Source: QZKY01 sp963666295 (GTDB taxonomy: Bacteria > Pseudomonadota > Gammaproteobacteria > Burkholderiales > Burkholderiaceae_D). Taken from it: a stretch of DNA of 64,000 nucleotides. Under the pieces are notes generated by a model. That model was not told the origin of the DNA. It searched no databases and saw only the letters and a program-made list of their open reading frames with translations. Made by a program: the position numbers and the translations under genes. Shown here piece by piece: positions 1 to 7,062 of this stretch; the stretch's first letter is position 1; each line of letters begins with the position of its first letter. The DNA is taken from the NCBI GenBank assembly GCA_963666295.1, contig OY762707.1:1922001-1986000 (forward strand). The letters run 5' to 3'.

Positions 1-63
1 ACGCCTGGAAAGCGTGTATAGGTTCATAGCCTATCGGGGGTTCGAATCCCCCTCTCTCCGCCA
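1..63 (+). tRNA. tRNA-Ser(GGA), 3' part only
   Basis: The window opens inside a serine tRNA gene. Visible parts are the anticodon loop CTGGAAA with anticodon GGA at 7-9, the 3' side of the anticodon stem, a long class II variable arm, the T arm with GTTCGAA, and an encoded CCA ending at 63. The long variable arm and GGA anticodon match bacterial tRNA-Ser(GGA). The 5' half lies outside the window. The 3' end is the integration target of the element that follows. Confidence 0.93.
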
Positions 64-94
64 AGGACATGGCTTAAAAAGTCCAAAGAAGTGC
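54..94 (+). repeat. attL core, 41-bp direct repeat
   Basis: Starts in the acceptor stem and CCA of tRNA-Ser and runs 31 bp past it. It is identical to 6302-6342. The copies differ just upstream (CT-repeat length) and by a 1-base indel just downstream, which bounds the repeat. Confidence 0.88.
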
Positions 95-100
95 GAAAAG

Positions 101-133
101 CCCGTTTAACTCAATAGGTTACGCGGGTTTTTT
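101..133 (+). terminator. tRNA-Ser terminator, element-side copy
   Basis: A hairpin with outer stem CCCG/CGGG and inner TAAC/GTTA is followed by six T. It has an internal mismatch and a wobble pair, so it looks weaker than the paralogous hairpin at 6348-6381. Confidence 0.7.
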
Positions 134-174
134 GTTTGTTGTGGTTCTAGGTCGTTTGTTTACATCCAGCGATT

Positions 175-228
175 TTGTTGTTAAATTTGTTGTTAAGCCA
201 GATGGGCGCTTTTTGGATTTAACAACAA
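175..228. promoter_or_regulatory. Integrase arm-type sites, left arm
   Basis: TTGTTGTTAA occurs at 175-184 and 187-196, 12 bp apart, and in inverted orientation at 219-228, touching the integrase ATG at 229. The same 12-bp-spaced pair recurs inside the right end at 6216-6237. Paired short repeats flanking both cores are expected of arm-type integrase sites; binding is inferred. The inverted copy would let integrase repress its own gene. Confidence 0.6.
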
Positions 229-1485
229 ATGACCCGAAAAGAGAACAAAGACGCGGTTTACCGCAACGCTAAGCCAAGAGAGAAAGCCTATACAGTTTCG
301 GACGGTAGCGGCCTTGTGCTGATGGTTCATCCCAAAGGCGGGAAGTATTGGCAGCTGCGTTATCGCTTCAATGACAAGCAAAAAACGCTGGCAATAGGCG
401 TTTATCCTGAGATTTCACTTTTAGAAGCCCGTAAACAGCGTCAGAGCGCCCGTGAGTTGCTCAGGCATGGCATTGACCCCAGTGAGCAGAAAAAGGCTGA
501 CAAGGCGTTTAAGCAGGAAAAGGCGGGTAACACATTCGAGAAGATAGCCCGACGCTGGCACACGCACTTGCTCTCGACATGGCAACCAAGCACCGCCAGA
601 GATACGATTTACAGGCTAGAGAAAGACATTTTTCCTGCAATAGGGCATTACCCCATTGATGGCATCAAGCCGCGTCAACTCATTAAAGTACTGAAAGATA
701 TTGAGGAACGCGGCGCAAAAGAGATTGCCAAGCGTTTGCGTGCGAACATGGAGCGCATATTCAACTACGCCATTACACACGGCCATGCTGAAGTTAACCC
801 CGCATCACCATTGAAAAAAGATGTACTGACTCCTGCGCCAAAAGGACACTTTGCAAGCATTACACCGGATGAGTTGCCTGAGTTCCTAAAAGCCATGCGG
901 GAAAACAAGGCGCGCTTGTACCTGCCAACACGTATCGCATTGCATTTGATGATGCTTACCTTTCTGCGAACCAGTGAATTGATCGAAACGCCCTGGTCGG
1001 AAATTGATCTTGAGAAGGGGGAGTGGGTTATACCTTGGCAACGCATGAAAATGGGCAAGCGCAAGATGAACCCGCGCAAGGATAACCATGTCGTGCCGCT
1101 TTGCTCGCAAGCATTGGAACTGCTGAAAGAGTTGCATGGCCTGACCGGACGAAACCAATGGCTATTCCCTAATCAGCGCGACCCGCAAAAGCCCATGAGC
1201 AACGGCGCTATCCTGATGGCGCTAAAACGCATGGGGTACAAAAACAAGATGACCGGCCACGGCTTCAGGGCGCTTGCAATGACCACCCTGAAAGAACGCT
1301 TGCACTATCGGCATGAAGTCGTAGATCGCCAGCTTGCTCATGCGCAACGAAACGAAATAGACAGCGCTTATGACCGCGCAAAGTTTCTGGAAGAGCGCAA
1401 AAAGATGATGCAAGAGTGGGCGGATTATCTGGACGCTGTGGAAGCTGGCGCAAACGTGATTCACGGCAGTTTTCGGGCGGCTTGA
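229..1485 (+). CDS. int: Tyrosine integrase, P4-type
   Basis: Site-specific recombinase of 418 residues that would integrate and excise the element at tRNA-Ser. The N-terminal arm-binding domain (DUF4102 type, about 8-95) carries the NAKPREK, SDGSGL and GVYPEISL signatures. A SAM-like core-binding domain spans about 100-185 and the catalytic domain about 210-385. Visible catalytic residues are Arg247 (in FLRTSE), His344 and Arg347 (HGFR), His371 (LAH) and the probable nucleophile Tyr381, followed by the usual MM-x-x-WADYLD tail. Full length and apparently intact. No good Shine-Dalgarno precedes the ATG; instead an inverted arm-type repeat abuts it, which suggests autoregulation. Confidence 0.95.
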   Translation: MTRKENKDAVYRNAKPREKAYTVSDGSGLVLMVHPKGGKYWQLRYRFNDKQKTLAIGVYPEISLLEARKQRQSARELLRHGIDPSEQKKADKAFKQEKAGNTFEKIARRWHTHLLSTWQPSTARDTIYRLEKDIFPAIGHYPIDGIKPRQLIKVLKDIEERGAKEIAKRLRANMERIFNYAITHGHAEVNPASPLKKDVLTPAPKGHFASITPDELPEFLKAMRENKARLYLPTRIALHLMMLTFLRTSELIETPWSEIDLEKGEWVIPWQRMKMGKRKMNPRKDNHVVPLCSQALELLKELHGLTGRNQWLFPNQRDPQKPMSNGAILMALKRMGYKNKMTGHGFRALAMTTLKERLHYRHEVVDRQLAHAQRNEIDSAYDRAKFLEERKKMMQEWADYLDAVEAGANVIHGSFRAA

Positions 1486-1621
1486 CGATGCAGGACTCAA
1501 TAAAACTCTATATGCAGTAGTCCAGTTCAGCCATGCCTACCGCGACGGCGGGAAACGCAAGCACTAAGCCCCTTTATGCTTGCCGGCATGGTTTTCCAGA
1601 TCAGGGGCAAAAGAGGCGCTA

Positions 1622-2467
1622 ATGAAACGCGAATTTCAATCCTTCCATCCTTACCTGACCTATGAGAATGAGGGCAAATATTTCGTTCAACCAGACGGCA
1701 CCCCATCATTTGAAGGTTGGCCTTCTGTATCTCATCCAACCGAAATGTATGACGATGCCTTAGACCTTTGGTGGTTAGGAAAACAGGCATTTGATGCACT
1801 CGGAGAAATACAAAGTATGGATGAGTTTGATGAACTCCATCAGTATTATCTAGAAGCGATTAAGGGTGCAAGGCTGGCAATGGCAGAGCGCATGATAAAT
1901 AACCCCAAATCTTTTGAGTTCAGTAATCGAGAGGGTGAAAGCTTCGAACTTGATTTAGATGATATATCCAATTCTCAAATGGTCGATATTTTGTGGCAAT
2001 TTGCAAGTGGGAAAGGTGGTGGGGCAGAGGACTTCAATTATTTGGGCGGCTGTTTTTTGTTTGCCTGCTTAGAAGAGATAGATAGCACAATCATTGGTAT
2101 GTGCATTGATGGAAATTATGCAGTTTCTGGTGCGCTTGCTGCTGCAAAAGCTTACGCGAATTATGAGGCGATCAAGTCTGGAAACGAAAATTTACAGAAG
2201 CTGCGTAGCGAAATGGGGTACAAAGGCGCGCTTGAAAAAATAAGACGAGATAGCAATGGAAAGTTTGCTGCAAAGAGGCTTGCCAAAATGCTTTGGGATG
2301 ACTGGCAGGCAAACCCTGGTCGCTATGCGAAACAGACAGATTTTGTAAGCGCTGTTCTGGATAAAGTCGATGTTAACGATAATGGCGACCCAGTTATTTC
2401 ATTTGATACTGTTCTAAAAAAATGGGTTCCTGAGTGGAATAGAGAAGCTAGAGAATTGAAAAAGTAA
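1622..2467 (+). CDS. Hypothetical protein downstream of integrase
   Basis: A 281-residue acidic, probably cytosolic protein; I do not recognise the family. It is rich in aromatic and acidic residues at the N-terminus, has an Ala-rich helical stretch near 165-185 (GALAAAKAYANYEAI), and ends in a basic, helical segment with W-x-x-DWQANPGRY and KKWVPEWNRE motifs. No signal peptide or membrane segment is seen. I chose the ATG at 1622; an in-frame start at 1580 would add 14 residues. It lies between int and the AlpA-like gene, the usual slot for element-specific cargo. Confidence 0.65.
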   Translation: MKREFQSFHPYLTYENEGKYFVQPDGTPSFEGWPSVSHPTEMYDDALDLWWLGKQAFDALGEIQSMDEFDELHQYYLEAIKGARLAMAERMINNPKSFEFSNREGESFELDLDDISNSQMVDILWQFASGKGGGAEDFNYLGGCFLFACLEEIDSTIIGMCIDGNYAVSGALAAAKAYANYEAIKSGNENLQKLRSEMGYKGALEKIRRDSNGKFAAKRLAKMLWDDWQANPGRYAKQTDFVSAVLDKVDVNDNGDPVISFDTVLKKWVPEWNREARELKK

Positions 2468-2593
2468 CCTTGCTGGCAAAGTGGGAACCCTGCCACCACA
2501 GAAGTTTTTTGCTTTTCTAGTTGCTTCTAACCTTTCCTCATACCGCAAGAAACACCGCGGGAAATACATTTGAAATTCATATGAGGAAAGATT

Positions 2594-2794
2594 ATGACCA
2601 CACCCATTATCAACCGCTTGCCGCAAGTTAAGCAGCGTACAGGCTTATCCCGTAGCACCATTTACGCCCTCATCAAAGCAAAGCAGTTTCCGCAACCGAT
2701 TACGCTAGGCGCACGTGCCGTTGGCTGGCTTGAATCGGATGTTTCAGAGTTCATAGCCGAACGCGTGGCTGCAAGCCGTCCTGATAACGGATAA
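2594..2794 (+). CDS. AlpA-family regulator
   Basis: A 66-residue DNA-binding protein of the AlpA / MerR-like excisionase superfamily, with the helix-turn-helix LPQVKQRTGLSRSTIYALI at about 9-27 followed by the wing sequence PITLGARAVGWLESDV. Family members activate int or act as excision factors in P4-like elements. A GAGGAAAG ribosome-binding site precedes the ATG. It begins the run 2594-3694 of closely packed small genes, so it may control them or the iteron-like sites at 4954-5099. Confidence 0.85.
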   Translation: MTTPIINRLPQVKQRTGLSRSTIYALIKAKQFPQPITLGARAVGWLESDVSEFIAERVAASRPDNG

Positions 2795-2804
2795 GGGGGC
2801 GGCA

Positions 2805-3125
2805 ATGAGCAAAATAGACACCACAAAAGAAATGGCCGCAACGGCTGGAACCGAAGCGACCATGCAAAACAGACAGCGCCATTATCACGCTAACGACACG
2901 AACGCGCAACGCCAGCGCCTTGTTGATTGGTTTAGGGCTTCCGGCAGCATAACGACCGAACAGGCACGCCAAGAACTCGACATCATGAGTCCGGCACCGA
3001 GAATTATGGAGCTACGGGCGCGCGGCTTCGAAATCATGACCGTATGGGATAACTACCCGACCGCAAGTGGCCAAATGCACCGCATGGCGCGTTACGTGTA
3101 CATGGGCAAGGAGGGCGCGGCATGA
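2805..3125 (+). CDS. Winged-helix small phage-type protein
   Basis: 106 residues. After a polar N-terminus of about 35 residues, the segment 35-90 (QRQRLVDWFRASGSITTEQA, then LDIMSPAPRIMELRARGFEI) reads as a helix-turn-helix domain of the type in many small prophage and satellite proteins. Function unknown; DNA binding is inferred. It starts 10 bp after the AlpA-like stop with a GGGGGCGG ribosome-binding site, and its TGA overlaps the next ATG (ATGA), implying coupled translation. Confidence 0.7.
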   Translation: MSKIDTTKEMAATAGTEATMQNRQRHYHANDTNAQRQRLVDWFRASGSITTEQARQELDIMSPAPRIMELRARGFEIMTVWDNYPTASGQMHRMARYVYMGKEGAA

Positions 3126-3265
3126 ATAACGAATCGTGGCTGCAAGACCTTCAGCGCCTTCTGGAGCGCTATTCTGAACTGTACATCCATCCAGATGTGG
3201 CTGGCATGAGTTTGTGCGAACTGTGGGGCGTGTATTGCTTTCTCAAGCGTATGGCAGGGGAATAG
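3122..3265 (+). CDS. Small hypothetical protein, 47 aa
   Basis: A 47-codon ORF starting at an ATGA overlap with the preceding gene and ending 3 bases before the next ATG. This continuous coupling is the main evidence that it is real. The product is acidic and helical with a leucine-rich segment (LQDLQRLLERYSEL) and two cysteines near the C-terminus. No family recognised. Confidence 0.55.
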   Translation: MNNESWLQDLQRLLERYSELYIHPDVAGMSLCELWGVYCFLKRMAGE

Positions 3266-3268
3266 CAA

Positions 3269-3694
3269 ATGAGCAAAGCCAGAAAGCGCGCCCTAAAGTC
3301 TGCAAAGGAGGCAAGGGGTGGCGGCCAATTTCTAGCGTTAAACAGGAACGTGCTGGAAAGCCAGGCGCTTGCCGATCTTTCTCCCTACGCTGCCAAGTTG
3401 CTGCTGGACATTGCAAGCCAGTGGCGGCTTGGCAACAACGGAGATGCAAGCACCGCTTATGAAAGGGTTATGCGGTCACGTGGCTGGAAGTCAAAGGAGA
3501 CGCTGTACAAGGCCATTAAAGAGCTTCAGGAATCGGGGTTGATCGTTCTCACAAGGCAAGGCGGTTTGCACCAGTGCAGCCTTTACGGCCTTGGCTGGCT
3601 GGCGATTGATGAGTGCGGCGGAAAGCTGGACATGGGCGCCACAACGCGACCGATAAATGGGCATTGGCCGAAATATTCCCCTAAGAATAAGTAA
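3269..3694 (+). CDS. Winged-helix protein of satellite/phage type
   Basis: 141 residues with a basic N-terminus (KARKRALKSAKEAR). The region about 25-110 resembles a replication-associated winged helix: LSPYAAKLLLDIASQWR, then SKETLYKAIKELQESGLI as recognition helix, then a beta wing LTRQGGLHQCSLYGLGWLAI. Proteins of this kind are common in prophages and integrative elements, some near replication genes, but I cannot assign a precise role. It is the last gene of the 2594-3694 operon; the MITE-like unit begins 15 bp beyond its stop. Confidence 0.65.
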   Translation: MSKARKRALKSAKEARGGGQFLALNRNVLESQALADLSPYAAKLLLDIASQWRLGNNGDASTAYERVMRSRGWKSKETLYKAIKELQESGLIVLTRQGGLHQCSLYGLGWLAIDECGGKLDMGATTRPINGHWPKYSPKNK

Positions 3695-3709
3695 ATGCCT
3701 GCTTCTGAC

Positions 3710-3930
3710 CTATTGTGTTGAAAAACTCCAAAATATGGGTGGTCGAATTTTCGCGCGCATAAGCAATTCAATTGACATTGCTGACTAGCCTTCTCGATAG
3801 AAGCGAAGAGGGGCATTCTGGAAAGAGTTCAAAGCGCGCACTCCTTCCCTCAAGCCGAGGGTTTTTAAACGCCCCAAAAGCCCGCAAAATTTTTAGAAGC
3901 CCTTCGAAAAAGAGTTTTTCAACACAATAG
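3710..3930. repeat. MITE-like unit, 221 bp with 19-bp perfect TIRs
   Basis: CTATTGTGTTGAAAAACTC at 3710-3728 is exactly inverted at 3912-3930, giving a 221-bp non-coding unit with perfect 19-bp terminal inverted repeats. The interior has no convincing ORF. It fits a miniature inverted-repeat element mobilised by an IS elsewhere. I could not identify a clear target duplication. A very long stem hairpin is an alternative reading. Confidence 0.65.
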
Positions 3931-4008
3931 ACCCTAAGCGGGCATTGCTAAGTTGCGGCGTGCAGTTCACGGAGCGTAAATAAATAGTGGCCAACAAGGA
4001 AGATTGAG

Positions 4009-4707
4009 TTACGTGTCTTGGCGCTGGCTATGTATGTCGTGAATAAGCATTAGGCAGGCATCTCTGGTACTTCTCCAAGTGTCTCTTAGGCGTGTTGATA
4101 AACCTATTAATTCTTCTCTTAGAAAATCAACTTTTTCCTTATCTGCCTGAACACCACTCTTTTTATAAAGTTCAGCGGCCGCGCTAAATTCGGCAAGTAG
4201 CCTATTGTGTGTTGAAAAAGAAAGTAGTAACGCACGCATCTGAGCGTATGATTTTATGATCCGACTTCTGAGTTCACGATCCTGTATTTTGCCAATGCTA
4301 TTTTTATAACCATCAAAAATTGGAAAATCCCACGCATCGTACGGAGTAAATTCATCTAGGAATGGCGTACCTCTTATTCCTAATAAGTTAAGTCTTTGGC
4401 CAAGACCAGTATTAAATTGCTGGAGAAAAAAATTGACCTCATCATAAAGTGCATCAAGAGTGTGCTTTACCTCTGAGTCGATGCGCTCTTGTTCAATTCT
4501 GCGCTGATTATGGTAGTTCCGGTTTGAAACCCAGATAGACACACCTATAGCGGCAACAGAGCCTACAGCTTGCGCCCACGGAGCCCATTCAATTGTATTG
4601 AGTATTTGCAATCCCAGATCCTCTATTATTAGCTTTGGGAACTTGATTAAGACGAAGCATGTACAGAAAAAATAAAATGTTATACACAATCTTTCGATAA
4701 ATCTCAT
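4009..4707 (-). CDS. Hypothetical membrane-anchored coiled-coil protein
   Basis: 232 residues, family not recognised. Two N-terminal hydrophobic segments (about 7-25 and 44-60, the second AVGSVAAIGVSIWVS) are followed by a basic NRNYHNQRRIEQERI turn and a mostly helical, charged cytoplasmic domain to the C-terminus. Its AT-rich composition differs from the chromosomal genes, suggesting transfer. It stands alone on the minus strand. A membrane-tethered helical sensor or effector fits the topology, but that is only inference. Confidence 0.6.
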   Translation of the reverse strand: MRFIERLCITFYFFCTCFVLIKFPKLIIEDLGLQILNTIEWAPWAQAVGSVAAIGVSIWVSNRNYHNQRRIEQERIDSEVKHTLDALYDEVNFFLQQFNTGLGQRLNLLGIRGTPFLDEFTPYDAWDFPIFDGYKNSIGKIQDRELRSRIIKSYAQMRALLLSFSTHNRLLAEFSAAAELYKKSGVQADKEKVDFLREELIGLSTRLRDTWRSTRDACLMLIHDIHSQRQDT

Positions 4708-5578
4708 AGTTCTATGCGCACTAACTTTTTCTTTTGATTAGATAAAAACGCTCTTTATAAATTGGGGGAGCCACCTGTTTATACAGCTTTTTATCAAGTA
4801 TGAAAACACTCACTTTTGCTTTGAGCGACTTAAGGTTAAATGAAGTTAGATGATTTTCTCCGACGTGTCCTTTTCGCTCAACAACAAATTCAAGCGCCGT
4901 GAATTGGTAGTCGCTTGCAGAAATATTTACCTTCGCTGAAAAATAAAACTTCCAGTACGCCCAGCGTACCTAAAGCAAAGAATAATGCCGTTTTAGGTAC
5001 GCCTACCGTACCAGTGGAGTGATGCAAATGGCCTTTTAGGTACGCCTGCCGTACCTATAGCGCCTATTTTTGGCCTTTCTCTGGTACGCCTGCCGTACAC
5101 CTCTATAGAGTTACCATCTCTCTACATGCTTTTTATAAGCAGTATCAAGCAAGCGAAGTGCGCGCGGCCTGTTGATCGAACCTGATAAAGCCTGATATTC
5201 AGACTGCACTTCCTGAGCACAAACCTTAACAAAGCTTAACGTTTAGCGTTGAAAACAATAGGCGCTGCTACGGGGCGCTTACGGATAGGGGCGGCTTCCA
5301 AGTCCAGGCGCTTCAATCTGTACACCGGACATTCAGTTTCGTCTTATCGCTAACCGAAAAGAAAGGGAAAAAATGGGGGAATTACGCGCACAGTACGCGC
5401 TTGTGCGCGCACGCGCGCGCGGAACGCTTAGTTTTTGGAGTCGATAAAAAGGCGTGGCAAGACCTTGCTACAACCTTGCTATTTCATGCTTGCGCCAGAA
5501 TTTTGAAGTCCATAAAAAAGGGAGGGTAGCCTATCGGAGCTATCTCAGTTTGCTTGTGTAGAAGTTGCAGAATGTTTG
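4708..5578. other. 871-bp non-coding region of the element
   Basis: No convincing gene. It holds the four 17-bp repeats at 4954-5099 and an alternating purine-pyrimidine tract (5403-5420, GTGCGCGCACGCGCGCGC). A 24-codon ORF at 5373 with a weak ribosome-binding site overlaps that tract and is probably fortuitous. A replication origin or control region is the most economical reading; no initiator gene is recognised with confidence. Confidence 0.5.
4954..5099. repeat. Four palindromic 17-bp repeats (iteron-like)
   Basis: Copies at 4954-4970, 4996-5012, 5039-5055 and 5083-5099 share consensus GGTACGCCTGCCGTACC. Each is a 6-bp inverted repeat (GGTACG/CGTACC) around a 5-bp centre. Start-to-start distances are 42, 43 and 44 bp, close to four helical turns, so all copies would face the same side of the DNA. 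A cooperative binding array for an initiator or regulator is inferred. Confidence 0.75.
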
Positions 5579-6007
5579 CTATTGCCCTGCTTTGCACTTC
5601 GAAATAAAAATGTTTGCGCCAGATATTGCACCAGAATCTACCGATTTATGAGTCGACATATAGAGCAAGCCCTGCTTCTTGTTTAACGTATACATGATAG
5701 AGGCACTATTCGAAGCGTACGCATCAATGGCGACTGCACTAATGACATCAGGCGTTTCAAAAAAAACGACCGGTTTCCAAACCCTTGGCACGCCACCAGC
5801 AGATTTCGAGTCACCCCACACTATCTTTAAATTCTTTTCATCTTTGATTACTGTCGGGCGCACACCTCTAAACGAATCTGCCTCTGCTTTGTGATCGTTG
5901 TTAGCAAAAAGTGAATAGCCCCGTGGCTCATCGCACACGTACACCTCAGTACTGATTGCGGATGTTGCCACCAGCATAGCGCCAACCAACAAAATAATCT
6001 TCCGCAT
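5579..6007 (-). CDS. Hypothetical secreted protein
   Basis: 142 residues with a clear signal peptide (MRKIILLVGAMLVATSAIS, cleavage near 19-22), then a beta-rich domain with two cysteines, one near the mature N-terminus (EVYVCDEPRG) and one near the C-terminus (SKCKAGQ), which could form a disulfide. Family not recognised. I chose the ATG at 6007 because AAGGAAA lies 7 bases upstream; a GTG two codons earlier is possible. Being the gene next to the right att site, it is probably element cargo. Confidence 0.65.
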   Translation of the reverse strand: MRKIILLVGAMLVATSAISTEVYVCDEPRGYSLFANNDHKAEADSFRGVRPTVIKDEKNLKIVWGDSKSAGGVPRVWKPVVFFETPDVISAVAIDAYASNSASIMYTLNKKQGLLYMSTHKSVDSGAISGANIFISKCKAGQ

Positions 6008-6215
6008 CGCCACTTTCCTTAATCAAGTTAGTTGGTAAATCCACAACATAATACACGTTATGGGGTTTGTCTTTTGGGGATTTCTGACTATGTGGTCTAT
6101 CGCCAACAACTACTCCATCTGCTTGTTAGGTTAGTAATGCCTACTTTGGGTGCGGTCGTTTTTAAAACATTCGAAAGCAACGTTCGGCGTAAAAAATAGG
6201 GGGTATAGAAACAAA

Positions 6216-6237
6216 TTGTTGTTAAATATGTTGTTAA
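6216..6237. promoter_or_regulatory. Integrase arm-type sites, right arm
   Basis: TTGTTGTTAA at 6216-6225 and ATGTTGTTAA at 6228-6237, the same repeat and 12-bp spacing as at 175-196, lie about 65 bp inside the right core. Presence in both ends supports an integrase-binding role. Confidence 0.6.
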
Positions 6238-6301
6238 ATGTAATTTCGAATTGGTTGGAAGTGTCTTGTGCATTGGCTCTCAGGCGATGATTTGGCTCCC
6301 C

Positions 6302-6342
6302 CTCTCCGCCAAGGACATGGCTTAAAAAGTCCAAAGAAGTGC
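6302..6342 (+). repeat. attR core, 41-bp direct repeat
   Basis: Identical over 41 bp to 54-94, including the tRNA acceptor end and CCA. It marks the distal boundary of the element and restores the original sequence that followed the tRNA before insertion. Confidence 0.88.
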
Positions 6343-6347
6343 AAAAG

Positions 6348-6381
6348 CCCGTGATAACTCAATGAGTTACACGGGTTTTTT
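6348..6381 (+). terminator. Original tRNA-Ser terminator
   Basis: CCCGTG/CACGGG outer stem, TAACTC/GAGTTA inner stem with one bulged A, AAT loop and six T. It is homologous to 101-133 but better paired. Confidence 0.8.
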
Positions 6382-6390
6382 GTTTGCTAT

Positions 6391-6459
6391 TGTCCGCGAT
6401 CGTCCGTTTACATTCAAAAAAATTGTTGGTACATTTGTTGGTACTTTTTGATGGCGCTT
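6391..6459 (+). other. Leader relic of a second integrase
   Basis: This stretch parallels the int leader at 145-212: CGTTTGTTTACAT versus CGTCCGTTTACAT, then a pair of 10-mers 12 bp apart (TTGTTGGTAC at 6423-6432 and 6435-6444, versus TTGTTGTTAA), then GATGGCGCTT versus GATGGGCGCTT. Similarity stops near 6459 and no integrase follows. I read it as the remains of an older, related element at the same tRNA with different arm-site specificity. Confidence 0.55.
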
Positions 6460-6531
6460 GAGGAGGTTGTTCAGGGTGGACTCATTAAGTGGGTCTGCGC
6501 TGCATTCCGAAGAATAAAAAATAGGAACGCC

Positions 6532-6780
6532 ATGTCAGACCTGTACGTAGACCGTTTGGGCAATGTGACGATTGCCAACGGTGTAGCCCGCCTCGATTTT
6601 CTAAGATTTATTTCCATTGATCCCGAAAGCAAACAAGCGAAGATGGTGCCGTCCACTCGCCTTGTGTTGCCTGTTGACGGACTTGCCCAAACCATCGACA
6701 TGCTTGAAAAGCTCAAGGCTGGTCTGATCAAGCAGCAGCAAGCAGCACAAGCTGCACCGCCAACAGAAGTTGTTCAGTAG
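6532..6780 (+). CDS. Conserved-type small hypothetical protein
   Basis: 82 residues from the ATG at 6532, preceded by AGGAAC; an upstream in-frame start at 6448 would run into the integrase-leader relic and is less likely. The sequence has a beta-rich N-terminal half (LYVDRLGNVTIANGVARLDFLR), the phrase LVLPVDGLAQTIDMLEKLKAGL and a Gln/Ala-rich tail. I have an impression of similar proteins in other Betaproteobacteria but cannot name a family. Function unknown. Confidence 0.6.
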   Translation: MSDLYVDRLGNVTIANGVARLDFLRFISIDPESKQAKMVPSTRLVLPVDGLAQTIDMLEKLKAGLIKQQQAAQAAPPTEVVQ

Positions 6781-7062
6781 TTTCAGCTATTCATTTGCTG
6801 CCTTTCGCAAGGAAGGTGGCATCACTGGGTATTCCGGGTCAACGTGACCGGTGATTCCGGACGAACGTGACCGACGATTCCGATTTAACGTGACCGGTGA
6901 TTCCGGACGAACGTGACCGAATTTTTGGGTTTTCCGGAATGAGCGGTCACGATAGCGGAATGGTCGGTCACGATACCGGAACGACGTCGTACGCTGGTGT
7001 GACGGAGTTGCGCATAGAAGCAACCGAGCGGGTACGCTGCCAGATTTTTATCTGGAGACAGC

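Larger units (their letters stand above)
54..6342. mobile_element. 6.3 kb integrative element in tRNA-Ser
   Basis: A 41-bp direct repeat made of the tRNA 3' end plus trailing sequence occurs at 54-94 and 6302-6342 and encloses a tyrosine integrase directly next to the tRNA, the usual arrangement of tRNA-targeted islands. Enclosed genes are the integrase, an unknown protein, an AlpA-like regulator, three small proteins (two HTH-like), a membrane protein and a secreted protein. No capsid, primase, relaxase or conjugation gene is recognisable, so this looks like a satellite or decayed element that would depend on others for transfer. Both minus-strand cargo genes look AT-richer than the core genes. 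Confidence 0.85.

Noticed and set aside
5373..5447. 24-codon ORF with a weak ribosome-binding site in the element
   Set aside because: Most of its codons are the alternating CGCG tract, giving an Arg/Ala-rich product that is probably meaningless.
6131..6334. Minus-strand 67-codon ORF across the right att region
   Set aside because: It covers the arm sites and the duplicated tRNA end, has no ribosome-binding site and no family-like sequence.
6830..6919. Four 23-bp repeats suggestive of a short CRISPR-like array
   Set aside because: The repeats are contiguous without spacers, lie at the end of an IS21 element and are mirrored at its other end; they are transposase-binding terminal repeats.
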